This document shows, piece after piece, positions 1-12,482 of a stretch of DNA of 64,000 nucleotides. The stretch comes from Balaenoptera acutorostrata (Eukaryota; Chordata; Mammalia; Artiodactyla; Balaenopteridae). The stretch spans positions 54,632,153 through 54,696,152 of the forward strand of contig NC_080081.1 in assembly GCF_949987535.1 (NCBI RefSeq), given 5' to 3'. Position numbers and translations under genes: made by a program. Within the stretch, counting starts at the first letter, position 1, and each line of letters opens with the position of its first letter. The notes beneath the pieces are model-generated. The model did no database searches. It had not been told where the DNA came from and saw only the letters and a list, made by a program, of their open reading frames with translations.

Positions 1-149
1 GGGGCCATTGTTTTCCTAGGCGGGAAACTGGGCTGTTCTCAGCAAAACGCTTAGACACATTTTCATTCAGGAAGCAAAGCTGTTAGATCATTTTCCAACC
101 CCAGAGCTGTTATTGCTTCACAGAAATAGGGAAAATGATCCTTGCAGCA

Positions 150-308
150 ATCACAGAATTTCATAGCTGAAAGCGACACGAGAGGTCATCTTGAGCAGCG
201 CCCTCTCTTCACAGATGAGAAGGCTGAGGCCAGAAAGGTGAACAGATTTCCCTGTGTTGCCCCAGCCTGTTGTCTGTGGCCAAGCCTGGCCTGGATTCCA
301 ATTCTCTC
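150..308 (-). repeat. Old MIR-like repeat fragment
   Basis: The stretch contains the reverse-MIR landmarks 'cacagatgag..ggctgaggcc' and 'gtggccaagcctgg..attcca', well diverged. The subfamily cannot be named by eye. Confidence 0.4.
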
Positions 309-2570
309 CACCCCTGATGAGTGATTTGGCAACACGTCACAGTGCCCTTCCTGACATTACCTTCCCCAGAACCACCAGTACTTTCTGGTTTTGCCCCTCA
401 GGTCTCTTCCCCTCTTCCAGCCAGAGTTAGTAGCTTGACTTATGGAATGACCCTCACCTGGAGGCTTGTAGGGTCTTTGTAGAAATGGCCGAGAGCAAAA
501 CACCTTTTCTGCAAGGTCAAGATAAGGACCAATTCTTTGTTTCGTTATAAAAGGGATGTGGGTATCTGGGAATAAGAGGTGAGAAAGTAACGGTATCTCA
601 GAGAGAAGAGGAAGCTATGAAGGGAACAAAAGGACCCTCCTCCACCCCCTGCCGAGTCCGCTTTTTTCTCTCCATGATTATCTTCAACAACAACTTTGTA
701 AATCTTCCCTGAGAGAAAAGGATAAGAAACTGATTTCAGAGTCACTGGGAGGCACTCTGTACAGCTGTGGAATCTGTGCCTCTGAATATAAATAGCTATG
801 GCTGATAGGAAGTAGGTTGAAACTGTCATCAAGCCGAGCAAACAGCACCCAAGTGGATGGATTCTCTGACCACGCTCTGCCTCAGGTCTTGTAAGGGTCT
901 CTGACCAAAGCCCCAAGCTCTCTGCAACCCTCCGTGCTTACATCTTAAATGGAAGCCCCAGTAACACATTTGTAGATGGTCTTATTTAATCCCATCCCCA
1001 AGACCCACTAAGGTTGTCCATTTCCATCCTGTCCTGTGATCACAGCCATCCTAAGAGTCAGACCAGCCCTGGTCTGGGCACGAGGAGACACAAGCAGATG
1101 AACAAGCACTGACTAAATATAAAGTGCCACCTAATGGAATTGCAGCCCTCAGTCCAAAATTGAAATTTTAATTTTGCTATAAATGGGTTCTCACCATACA
1201 ATTCATTATTAATGAAAGAAAAAGCGTGTATTCACATTTGCTAATTATTTTTCACTCACTTATGGCAAAAAAAAAACAACAACAGTGCTTTAAACCCTAT
1301 AATTTGGTCACCAATTAGTCTTTGATTTACCCTGATGTACTTGGGGGGGGGGGGGTTTAATATTAAAAAAGGCTTGCAGCTGAAAATTTACATTTAAAAA
1401 GTAATTAATGCCAATTCAATGAAGAAATCCTCAGTTTCTTGCAGAATTACATTGAACTTCAAGCCCTCTTTAGGATGGAAAGAATTGATCATCAGTTAAG
1501 AGGTGCTTCCTTGGTGCTCTGCCAAACAAAGTTCACATGGTGCCTTTCTCCAGGTAAACTGACATCAGAGCCGTTCCCATTTCTGCTAACTTTGTCTCCG
1601 TCACTCTTCGTACGTACGTGTGTTGTTACTCAGAAGAGAGCATTTGACTAACGGTTACTGTCAAGCTCCGTTCCTCCCTGTTCCAGCTGAGCGCTTCTCA
1701 GACACACACTGTTCTGCTGCTTAGAGACCAGGACAATGATTCAGGCAGAGCCACTCGCATCTCTTGTCAGCTGACTTTCCTCCCTCCCGTCTCCTTTCTC
1801 CCCTCCTGCGTTTCCTGAGCCCTCATACACAGTCATCTCCCCAGTGTGAACTCACCATCTCATTCTCCATTTCCCTCTGTCACCCCCCCCCCCAAAACAA
1901 GAACCCCTCTTTGGAGCAGGAGGGTGTGGGGGCGAGAAGCAGCTGCCATCCACGGAGCAGTGGTCTAGCTTGCGATAATAGCTCTGTTGTTAGCAGAACC
2001 ACCATTGTTAGAAAATTAACCTCTGCAAGGTTTTTTGAGCTAGATAAAGGAGGGTATTGGGCAGTCTTTTTACTACTGGACCAAGGAGACGTTCCACCTT
2101 CTCTTTTGAACTGACTCTTCCTGGCTTTTGTGTTGGCATAAACTTGAGCAAAATGCAATTTACTGAATTTTTCCCTTAAAAAGAATCTAAATGGGGATAT
2201 AGTACCTCTGGGAGTTTCCGGCATGTGCAACGTGTATCATTTCATTCTAACACCGTACCGTTCAGATGTAAACACTCAGCTGTCACTTACAGGTCTCCTT
2301 ATACCCGCAATCCCAACTGGAGTGAGGGGCCAGGATGAAGGGCAGGAATCACTAGTGCATACGGTCGGTAATGTGTCCAGAACGAAATGCCAGATCTACA
2401 GTGGAGAGTTTCCATGTGGTTTTTGATCAACAGCAAAAGGCCAAAAAGAATAAAATCATTTTATCATTGTTTCTGACATCCTCAATTCATGGCAAGTGTG
2501 GTCCTGTGCTCCCCGACCTGGCTTCCTGAGTACACAGGGATGCATGTACAGGCCACTTCCAGCTACTAAG
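309..2570. other. Non-coding, mostly single-copy DNA
   Basis: I see no gene or clear repeat. There is a 13-base G run near 1343-1355 and a 12-base C run near 1882-1893. The block 1130-1430 is AT-rich with several TAATTA or TTTAAT-type homeodomain-like motifs and may be regulatory. Small open frames here are not supported by coding character. Confidence 0.6.
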
Positions 2571-2574
2571 CAGC

Positions 2575-2755
2575 GACTCTGGGCCAGGCATTCCGCATAC
2601 TTTATCTCCACAAATCCCCAAAGGCAATGTTCTGATTCCCATTTTATTGATGAGGAATCTGAGGTTTCTCAAAGAAATCATTTGCCCAACGTTACTTGGC
2701 TCGTGAGTAGCAAAGCTAAAATTCAAACCATTTCTGTCAAGCTCCGGACACTAGA
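2575..2755 (-). repeat. MIR SINE
   Basis: It reads as reverse MIR: 'gggccaggcattccgcatactttatc', then 'cccattttattgatgaggaatctgagg', 'tttgcccaacg' and 'attcaaacc'. These match the standard MIR order in antisense. Confidence 0.75.
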
Positions 2756-2844
2756 GAAACCTGAAAAATAGGATTTATTCAGAGTTACAGTTTACACCAG
2801 GATTTGGAACATATGGCCAGTAGCCTCTGTACGGATTCTTTACG

Positions 2845-3065
2845 CAGTTGATCCTTGAACAACATGGGTTTGAACTGCGCGGTCCAGTTACACACAGGAT
2901 TTTTTCACTAAATGCGTACGTACAGCACTACATAATCAGCAATTGGTTGAATCCCCGGATGCAGAACCATGGATATGGAAGGCCGACTGTAAAGTTATAC
3001 GTGGATTTTTGAGTACCTGGAGAGTTGGCACCCCTAACCCCCATGTCGTTCAAGCGTCAACTGTA
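2845..3065. repeat. Short Tigger-type (MER2-like) DNA transposon
   Basis: Terminal inverted repeats are visible: CAGTTGATCCTTGAAC at the left end and GTTCAAGCGTCAACTG at the right. The interior (TTTGAACTGCGCGG, 'gtggatttttgag') is typical of non-autonomous TcMar-Tigger elements. It is about 221 bp with no transposase. Confidence 0.8.
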
Positions 3066-5479
3066 TTTTAAGCATCTGAATGCTTTCTAGGTTGTGATTA
3101 TCTAAAGACGCTGGCAATATAAAGGGTTCAGATGTTGCTTTCGGCATCTTCATTCAGCAGCTGTTTGCTGGGTACCTCGATGGAGGGCAAGGCCCTGGCC
3201 AGTGGAAAGGGTGGGCTTTATGGGACACGGAGGAACTGTTCTTAGTAACTGGGCATCAGTCCTCTCTCTGCACATCTTTGTCTTCCCCAATTCACCGCAG
3301 CTTGCGTTTCTGAAAAGGCTCACCTTCTACTTCAAACCCCTCTGCAGAGTAGCAGCCTGCATTCTGTCTGCTCTCCGTGGCTTCAGATCAAAGCATGGGT
3401 TCCAGACCTCAAATGTGAGAAGTCTGTACAATTGCTGGGTTCCTACGTTGCCCTCCCAACACATTTGTTTCAAATCCAGCAGTCGCAGGATGTGGAGCAC
3501 CCACAGGGAGCCCTGGGTGTCCAGGTCACTCCATTCCACAGTCCTCTCGGCCCCTCCCATTCTGGTCCCGTCCGTAAGACAGACCTTCAGCATTCATTCC
3601 CTGTGTCAGAGATAGTTCACATCAACTTCTGAGCCTAGGTGCGCAGACCTGCTCTGAACCCTGGCATGATTGGGGCCCCAGGGGCCCCCATGCTCCACAA
3701 GCCCTCTTCCCCAGAAGCTGGTGTTTTTTCCTTGTACTCGGAGGGCGGGGGGGGCAGTGGAGCCTGGTCACATGTGTTAAGGCCTTCTGGCCCCTGCTAC
3801 CTCCCACTTGGTTCTCACAATTCCAACCACCACATCTCGGGACCCCGCCTCTATGAATGGACTAACTCAGACCCACTGATTGTTGTAGGCATCAGACCCT
3901 GATCTTGGATAGTGCAGCAGCTCTCATTAGACGGCTCCTGGCTAATCCCTCATTCCCAGATCTAATGAAAGGTCCTCTCCCAGGGCCAACTCACTCCCAT
4001 CCCTCATGGCTTCAGTGGCTGCCCAAGCTGCCCCAAACCCTTGGCTTCAGGACTTACCTTATTTTAAACTGTTCCCACCTGAACAGGCTTCGATGTCCCT
4101 ACCACCACTTGAGTTGCCCTTACTCTCAGTGCCACTACAAGAGTGAAGGGAAATGATTGTGTGCCCTCTCTTCGGGCAGCCTGCCATCAGTCAAATAGCC
4201 CATTATTAATTAGAGCCATTCACAGTGACCCTATAGTAACCAGGTCAGTTTCACCTAGTCACTCTGATTAAACATTGGATGGGGCTCTAGTTCAGGTATT
4301 TGGAGGTGTATTTGGAAATATCTAAGGAACGACCAATTTCTTCATGGTTTAATGTCAGCGATTGCCTCCACAGAAACCCAGCAAGAGGCCCAGCCAAGAC
4401 CACTCAGGTGTGGAGGTCCAGCAATGGTCTCCTCAGGCCACAGGACCCTGTACCTCAGGTACCGGAGGGTGTCCACCCAGCCCCCACTGATATGCACAGA
4501 GAGGAGCCGCCCCATCAGCAGCTCAGCTTTTGAAGCTAAAGAAAACATGAACTGTAGAAATGACATTATTTCTCTAGCAATTTCATCCTCTGCTAGGATA
4601 AAAACCAGCACCACCAAAAAGTAGATTTTTCAGCCTCTGTAAGCCTCAAAGGCAGGAACCTGATTGCTTACACGACTCACTGGGGCTGACTTGCAGATGC
4701 GTGGTGGCACTTGATCCTAACAGCCTCCTTCCCAAGTCACAGGCTGCCTCCTAATGAGTGATACTAAGTGTACTGTTAACTATAACACTTTGTTAATTGC
4801 TCAGTCTAAATTAATCATATGTTCGGAAATTTCTCTTGTTTTTCCAAAGGCTCTGTTACAGCAGACGAAAAAGAATCAGGGTCTCTCTTAATGAGGCCAT
4901 AACAGTATTCCGTTTTTATGTACTGCCTTACCGCCTACTAACTCAAAAGCTTACTGTGTCCGCACAGGCAGAGGGAAGTACAGGGCCAAGCAATTGCCTG
5001 TAAATATAATTGCTGTAGCGATTTAACCTGGTTCAACTGGCTGAAGGAATATTTTCCACAAATAGCAATTTAAAATCTGAATTATATTCATAATGACCTT
5101 GGCTCTCAGTGCTTTCCTTGTTCCATTAGATCTCAGCACCTCAGAATAATAATGCCAAAGGACCATATGCTTTTTTCTAAAAGTCCTTTTGCTGCCTCTG
5201 TGCCAGCCAAAATCAAATCTCCAGGAAAACTTCTTCTCCCAAAAGGGTGCCAAAAGGAACCATCTGAAGCCAGGGACAGTCTTCCAGGTTTAGGCAATGC
5301 CTGGGACTGGATTTCAGGATAAGCCAAACAGATGACCCTTCCCTGCATGTGATGTGAAGGAGGCCAGATGAGAAACCCCAACCAAAATATCACTTCCCTT
5401 AATTTAATTTGATGCTGAAATTATAGAATTACTCGAAGGTGTTTTAGTCTCCAGGACAAAGAACACAAGGGGGGAAAAC
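3066..5479. other. Non-coding DNA without recognised features
   Basis: The sequence is moderately GC-rich to about 4.6 kb, then AT-rich. I recognise no gene, RNA or young repeat. Short open frames overlap on both strands with no initiation or splice context that favours any of them. Confidence 0.55.
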
Positions 5480-5725
5480 CTGGGGTGAGGAATCAAGAAA
5501 CCTTGATTGAAGTCCCATCTCTGTCACTTACTAGCTGTGTGACATTGGCAAGTTGCTTCACCAAGCTGAGCCTTGATTCCTTATATGTCAATAGCAATAG
5601 TCCCAACTCCATGTTAACCCTGTTGCAAACATTAAATGGAATTGCACTTATAAAGCCCTTAGCTAAGTTCACGGAACATCAGAAGCAACTCAGAAATGTT
5701 AACTCTCTTGTTTTTGATGACAATG
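5480..5725 (+). repeat. MIR SINE
   Basis: Clear sense MIR landmarks: 'cttactagctgtgtgacattggcaagttgcttcacc', then 'attaaatggaattgc', 'aaagcccttagc' and 'aaatgttaactc'. Confidence 0.8.
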
Positions 5726-6479
5726 ACATCAATATTGTTATTACAAATTAGTCAAGGCAGGGTAAGCAGTTAATCTTGACTGCCAACTCATAGGTGAGGA
5801 GATTAGCAATAAGGAACTAGACCAATGAGATTTTATAAGCCTAGTACCCTGGACAGCTGCCTTGGTGGCAGACGGGTCAGGTCCAGAGGATAAAGAGTAC
5901 TATCTCCAAATATGTCCCATCCCTAAGGTTTTGCCTAAGGTCTGAACTCTCAGTACCGTTTCAGGGACAGAGTTGAACTATTTCTACCCCAGGTCACTTG
6001 TACTAACCACTCCCATCTTCCTGTGGTCTACTCCAAGACAGCAACAATAAAAACAACACAGTCAACAGAGGGGAGGCTCTGGTGGATGGAGGATCAGAGG
6101 TCTGGGGGCAGTGGGGGAGCAGGAATCCAGAGGGATGGTGGGCCTTGCACAGCTTCTGAGGAGCTTGCAGTGGCCCCACTGCAGAGCTGCAGGCGAAAAG
6201 TCAAAGGTATGACCCCATCTGGCTGTGGATCATTGCTGCATATCTCTGTTGCTGACCTTCTCCCATCAGTACTCTCTCATTTTGGCCAACTTAGAAAACA
6301 GAAGCACAAAGTGGGGGAAAGGCAGAACAGAAATGAAAGGAATCCAGATCCCAGATTCATTAAGTACTCGGTTCTATCACTCATGTTATTTTTTAAATAT
6401 GGCATTTATTATTAGTGGTACACTGGAACCAAATGGTAAAGATACAAGAAATTGTCACATAGAGAGACATACCAGAAAA

Positions 6480-6715
6480 GGCAATTACAATACAGTGTTT
6501 AAATACTGATAAGATAACACAAGGTGCTTGGGAGCATAAAGAAGGGACAGACAAAAAAATCCAGAAAGATGTTCCTGTAAAAGCAATGTCTCAGCCAGCA
6601 CCTAAATGATGGTAGGAGATAGCAGGAGAAGCTGGAGTATCAGAGGGTACCAGGGAGATAGAACATGTATCTGAAGGACCAATAAAGTGCTCATTGTCAG
6701 AAGCACCAAAAGAAT
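6480..6715 (+). repeat. Copy of an old unassigned dispersed repeat
   Basis: The phrases 'cacaaggtgcttgggagcataaagaagggacag' and 'cacctaaatgatggtaggagatagcagg' recur in similar order at about 11.6, 15.7, 16.3, 51.6 and 52.6 kb. It is an ancient mammalian interspersed element that I cannot name with certainty. Confidence 0.45.
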
Positions 6716-6869
6716 TTCACTATTCAAAGGCACAGAAAAAAACTCTAAAAAAATAATAAAGGCCACATGATGTAGAACCTTGTAAAGTGGAAGTATATCA
6801 TTGCTTTCTCAGCCTATGGAAAACAAATCGGAATGCAATTCCCAGGCATCAATCAGAAGAGTCCAGGTT

Positions 6870-7215
6870 TTGCAGTGGTAACAAATAATCTCCAAAGCTC
6901 AGTAGCTTGGTACACAAACATTTACTTCTTACTTCTACTGAATGCCCACCTTGGAATTACAGACACATGATTGGGGAGGGGGCTTTCTCATTGTGATCAT
7001 TTTAGGGACTCAAGCTGATGAAAGTTCCACCTCCAAAAATTCTTCAGAGTGACTTAGGTAAGGGGAACAGAACATAGCCATTCAGATCAGGTTCTTAAAG
7101 CTTCAGCCTAAAAGTGACATTCATGTTTCTTTGGCCAACACAAATCATATGGTCATATCCAACTTGAAGAGGGCAGAAAAGGGCACCCTACCATGGGCTG
7201 AAAGGGAAAAGGACC
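6870..7215 (+). repeat. Old interspersed repeat of unassigned family
   Basis: It starts 'gtaacaaataatctccaaagctcagtagcttgg', a hallmark of a common ancient mammalian repeat. A related copy lies at 34.25-35.13 kb. It is strongly diverged. Confidence 0.45.
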
Positions 7216-9904
7216 GGATATGTTATGGTGAAGTGCACTAATGACATCTATGCCCCCTTGATCCTTCCTCATGGGTAATTATAAACTAATACTTCCTTAC
7301 ATTGGGTAGAGTAAATAGTTCTTGCCAAAATGCTCTCATAAAACTACTTGAACCACACCAATAGTGAATGCCATAGGCTAACTAAGCCAGCTGCCTGGAG
7401 GACTGAAATAGTTTCCAAACAATTCAAGGAAACTCACAGAACATCAATTCCAAGGGATTGGTTTGGCTATGATGGACCAATACAGATAATGGACTTTTCA
7501 CAAGTTAGAGACCACCAAAGCACTTTCTGAGTCCTTGCTCTCTTCTTCGATCACAGAGCCTCTTTGTGGAGAAGCAGTTCCAAATACCGTAAAGGAGGAA
7601 TATGCATAACTCAACCCAGAATACCATGTATTGTAGAATGGGCTCACTTTCTCTTGAGCACCAAAGTTCATTCTCATCACTCTATTATTATAACTCCAAA
7701 CTATTAAAAACCTGCTGTAGTGATGACTAACTTCACAAAAGAAATAAGTAACCCAAAAGATTGTGTTTGGTAGGTACAAAAACTCATGCATACATGACTG
7801 GGCATTTGAAATGTTAGAAAAAGAAATGAGTGCTCTAACATGGTTTTCCCAGGAAGAAATTAGGCTGTGACAAACACTGAAACCTCCCCCTGCTTTCCCT
7901 CTTGCCAAGATTTCAGACGGTAAATCCAAGTTCAAGTCCAGCAATTCTTCCTGAATAAAACTGGAATCCAGAATCTTAGCCTAGACCCAAACACTTCACT
8001 GAGGTTTCCATTTACCAACTGGCCCTGATCTCAAGCTGTGAGTCAGAAAAAAAAGAAAAAAAGAAGAAAAAGTGCGCTCAGCCAGTGGCCTGCCCTCTGA
8101 AACCTCATGGGTGGCTTGGAGCAGTCTTCATTTCCTGCTTTCTTCCCAGGGTGATTTAGCCTTTGGTATTTCTAAAGGTTTGGGAACAGAGATAAAGATT
8201 ATCTCTCTTCCTGCCCATTTCTCCATCAGTTCGGAGCTATATATCTGGGGTCCAAGACGTGTGTGTCCTCATTCTAGATATTGAATTCTGTGTTCACCTT
8301 ATATATCACTCACTTGCTGCATTTCCTCACCATTTTTTTTTCTTTCTCTCTTCCTTCCTTTTTTTTTTTTTTTTTTTTTTTTTTTCTCCTCCATTTGAGA
8401 GAGGCTGCCAGGCCCTTTTAGAGCACAAAGACAGAAATGAATCTAACTTGAATACGGAGGCCAATCTCTCTGGAATAATTAAATGAGATAAATGACGCCG
8501 GTTGGAACAGCAGTTCCCTGACATGTTGGAGTGCCAAGAGCCACGCAGAGCTGTCACTCAGAAGGATGACTTCTCAGCCGCCATCCCGCTGTCCTGCTGT
8601 CCTGCCACCCCCCAGTACCGTCTCACGAATGTGTATTTGCTGCAGGAGGTGAAAAGACAAGCCCATCCATACTGCTTGGGGCCAAAATCGACTAAGACAC
8701 AGGTATTCCCTTCGAATGAGCTAGCACACTCTAACCCAAGGTTTCAGGTGAGGCATCAAAACTGTGGCAGTGTTGTCTTCCACAAAATGGATGTGGCTCT
8801 GCATTCACCGCGAATGCCCGCAGTAGCCAGCAAAGCTGCCTCGGGTACACGATCCTTCTAAATTGGACTATTGTATTCAAGCTGTCATTTTTCATTTTTA
8901 AAACCAGGATCCCTTCAGGTAATCAGTAACCTTGAAAAGAACTGAACTCTAAAGCACAGGTCTGCCGGATGTCCTCCGGGAGCCTGGAAAAGTTAGTGAA
9001 AAATACAAACATCCGTGCCCACACTGGCACTCCTCTGCCAGCTCCCTCGCTATCTCCTTCGCTATCTCCTTCCATCTTCGCCTTGAATGCTTCACAAAGT
9101 TTAGACAGGTTTAGGTTATCACTCAAACACTGCGACTCACACTCGGGGAAATTGTTCCTGTAATGGAGTTCTCAATTTACTGGTCAATTTCACCTTGATT
9201 TTGTGTCACTGTTTGCTTTGCTAGCCCTTCAGCTTGTATTACATACTCTAAAAATGTGAAACATTTTCAAATGTTTTAAATATCACAGATAATTTTATTC
9301 AGCTCATAATCTCCTCCTGGAACAATAAACAAAAATAATTTTTCTAAAAGGCAACATTGTTCTCTGTGCTTGTCTTTTCATAAATAGCTAAAATCTGCCA
9401 CCTTCTGGATTTTCCAGGACAGCTAAGACGTAAACTAGCCTTATTTTCTGGAGCCCCTGCTTAGCTATTCTTCAGCTATGTAGTGACACTGCCATCTAGT
9501 GGGCATTTCCCAGACTAGTCATTCAGCAGAAACATAAAAGAACATGGGTTTTTTAGGGGGAAGCAAATATTCATTTAGTGCAATTTCCTCAAATTACAAT
9601 TACTAAAAGAAAATGAACCTTATTCAGCATATTGATATTTGAAACTAAATGTCAGCATTTATTAAATAAATTTGCAAAAGGAAGATAAAAGGAGGGTGTG
9701 TATGCTCAAATTAATGCAGCCTTATATGAAAAATGCAATTTTACTTCAAATGGAACAATACACATATTAGAACCATAGTAACTTCATTCATCCTCCACAG
9801 TAACCTGAAAGAAGATGGAGAAATTGAGCTATTTCTCAGCCTTTTTATCTCCTTTGTGTGAGGAATAGATTTAAAACATACTGGTTGTCTAATAGCCCTA
9901 ATAC
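7216..9904. other. Non-coding DNA with a long pyrimidine tract
   Basis: There is no supported gene. A T/C tract at about 8332-8388 (T-run plus CTTT/CCTT units) creates artefactual poly-Lys and poly-Phe frames. Two adjacent copies of 'cgctatctcctt' sit near 9047-9070. The 148-codon minus-strand open frame at 7498-7944 has no recognisable domain. Confidence 0.55.
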
Positions 9905-9938
9905 TGTTAAATATGCAGATACTTCTGCATATTTAACA
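9905..9938. repeat. Perfect 14-bp inverted repeat
   Basis: TGTTAAATATGCAG (9905-9918), loop ATACTT, then its exact complement CTGCATATTTAACA (9925-9938). It could form a short cruciform or RNA hairpin or bind a dimeric factor. It is not part of a recognised repeat. Confidence 0.95.
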
Positions 9939-11565
9939 ATTTCTAGGCTCTGCACTTGACCTCTTCCTGGAATTTCCTCCATGCCAGAGGAGAATCCCTT
10001 TTGCAGAGCGCTGGAGACCATGACTGACAACGTGTTCATTACCCCACCTCATGCCCGGGAATCCGGCCGCAGTGAGAGCAGCACGTAGGATCAGATGGGA
10101 GCCTGCTTGTGATGTTTCAAGGATGTAATTTCATTGCTCTCTCCTCTCATACGTTTTGAAATCTCCCCAGAGTCCTCCTTTGGTGAGATGAAAAGGTTTG
10201 GGGGGATTTTTTCCCCCCAGTGTCAGAAACCACCTCTGCAGCTGCAGCTGTGAGCTCCATTTGGGGGGTTGTCAGGAATTTGACACACTATCTCAGTGGC
10301 TGTAAATCTACTTTGTGCTGAAATGCAGTGAAGTGCCGACTGTAGATTCGCCATGTGGTACCAAATTTAGTTTCAGAAAATCAAAACCGGTTTAAAGTTT
10401 TTTTACTGACTGAAGGAAATGGGAGCCTCCCTCTCCCCATCCTTCTTCATTGCTTCTTTTCCTCGCTTCAAGGCATCTAGTCCCCCTCCTCTTCCCATGC
10501 GCTCCAGTCCTAAACAAGGACCCCGAATCTCTTCTCTTCACTGTGACCATTTGATGCTGGAGGTGAGCACTGATGGGCTGGCCCTTTACAGATGTACAGA
10601 TAACCTCAGGTCATTGGTCAACCCCATAAAGGTGGCCCCAGAGAAGGCTTTCCCCTTGGTGCCAAGGGTCTCATTAATCCTTATTTATTGTGTTTGTTGT
10701 TTATTCGGGGGGATGAGGGGAGGTGGAAAAGGATTGAGGGTGAACATGAAAAATAAGTTGATCTGATCACCCCAGAGAAAGAAATACCACATCGGAAGCC
10801 AGCCTCCGAGCTCACAGCACTTTAAAATTTGGCACTCCAAGCAGCAGAGGCCTGGTCTGGCCCAACTCCCAAGCCGTTTGGGAACCAGAGCAAAGGATTT
10901 CAGTAATGCTTCTGTCTAGGATATTATTAGCAAGACCATCTCCAGGCTGATATTGATCACAGAGGAACTACTACAGGGTATTCATTCCTCTCTCTCCTTC
11001 CTCTCTCCCCATGGCCATCCCCAGATCAGATTTGAAGGGGGATAAAAGTGCCAGCAGACTGGGGGTAGGGGATGTGGAAGGGGGCCCCAGGGCTTGGGTG
11101 ACATTCTGACTGCACATAAATGAGGTTTTGAGTTTTAGCTTCTGCCTGCTGGCATCTTCCCTGAGATGGCTTGAGCTTTCTGATCTCTGGGGCCAATGTC
11201 TTCACAAAGCTGCTTAGCTTATCAACCCCTCCAAATAGATAAATAAAACAGAGGCCCGAACATTATTTCAGTTCGCTAAATCTTAGACGCTATTCCAGCT
11301 CTTAGCTATCAGATCAATTAGCTGTTATAATAGAGATTAGAGACACAAGCTGGAGGCAAGAATGTGTTCTGTGGACGAGAAACCACAAGAGCAGCTGCCC
11401 ATGGTGGGCTGAGCTAATGGCAAGAAGAGGATTTAGGGCCTCAGAAAGTGCTTTTGCTGGAGACACCATGAAGCTCTAGAAAAATACATTGCTAATGTAT
11501 AACATAAATACACCCTGATCATTCTTCTATGCCAAACTGTGTGCTAAACACCAAAGATTCAAAAG
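9939..11565. other. Single-copy non-coding DNA
   Basis: No repeat or gene was recognised. A small G6-ATTTTTT-C6 inverted repeat lies at 10200-10218. The segment 11215-11360 is AT-rich with homeodomain-like cores (ATCAATTAGC) and may be conserved. Confidence 0.5.
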
Positions 11566-11569
11566 AGCC

Positions 11570-12340
11570 AGGAAGGTTCAAAGGGCTCTCAGGCTAGAAG
11601 GAGACACAGCACTTATATAACTAGCCGTGGAGCAACAGGGTAAATAGAAAAAGCAAAGTCTATGGGAGTAAAAAGGACAAAGGAATTCATTGTTCTGGGA
11701 AGGGTCAGGGAAACCCTTACAGAAGAGGTGACATCTATAGGGGCTTGAGGAACAAGAGACGGGAAGGGAGGTGATGGCAATGCAAGAAAAGGCTCCGGGC
11801 AAAGGTGGGGAGGCCCGGGCGACCATGCAGGTCCAGGGAACTGAGCGGAGTCCGTGTTATGGGTGCTAGGCCTGCAGCAGTGGCGTGGTCCGTATTGGTT
11901 GGAAACTGTCTTGCCGAGAAGTAGGCAATGGGAAGCTGGCAGAACTCTTTAAGCAAGGAAGCACTTCATCAAAGAGATGAACTTTGGCAGTGGTGATAAG
12001 AAAGATGAAAGAGGAAAAAAGAGACAGACAGACCAGGTAGGAGGTTATTGCAGTGGTCCAAGTGAGAGATGGTAAGATCCTTAACTGTGGACAAAGAATT
12101 AGAAATGAAAAGCAAGACAGAGATTTGGGAGAGAAATCTGAAGCCGAATTTAAAGAATCTATTGGAAATGAGGGAAAAGGACAAGGTGACTAACTTGGGT
12201 AGAACGGGTGGCAGGGGCGGTGATGTCATACCTTAAGAGTCATAATGAATTTGCGTTCAGATGTGATGAGCTTGTAGGGTGTGTCGGACATTCGTTGGGA
12301 AACTAGAATTAGAACTCTGGAGGTCAGGCGAAGGGCTGAT
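11570..12340 (+). repeat. Copy of the old unassigned dispersed repeat
   Basis: Recurring phrases include 'gtcagggaaacccttacagaagaggtgacatct', 'ggaggttattgcagtggtccaagtgagagatgg' and 'gacaaggtgactaa', in the same order as at 51.6-53.2 kb. It is long and diverged. Open frames read through it are chance. Confidence 0.5.
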
Positions 12341-12384
12341 AGTACAGATTTGATCCTAGAAAAACATCATCTAATAAGGGCATG

Positions 12385-12482
12385 AATCTTTGAGTGTTTT
12401 GTTCACCGGTACATTCCACGCCTAGAGCAGTGCTTGACATGTAGTAGGTGCTCAGTAAATATTTGTTGAAGAAATGAATGAA
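12385..12482 (+). repeat. L2 LINE 3' end
   Basis: The phrase 'cctagagcagtgcttgacatgtagtaggtgctcagtaaatatttgttgaa' followed by 'gaatgaa' is the classic L2 3' terminus. Confidence 0.8.

Noticed and set aside
7498..7944. 148-codon minus-strand open frame
   Set aside because: No domain, no homologue recognised, no splice or start context; length is within chance for this much sequence.
8259..8557. Frames rich in Phe or Lys
   Set aside because: Produced by the poly-T/CTTT tract.
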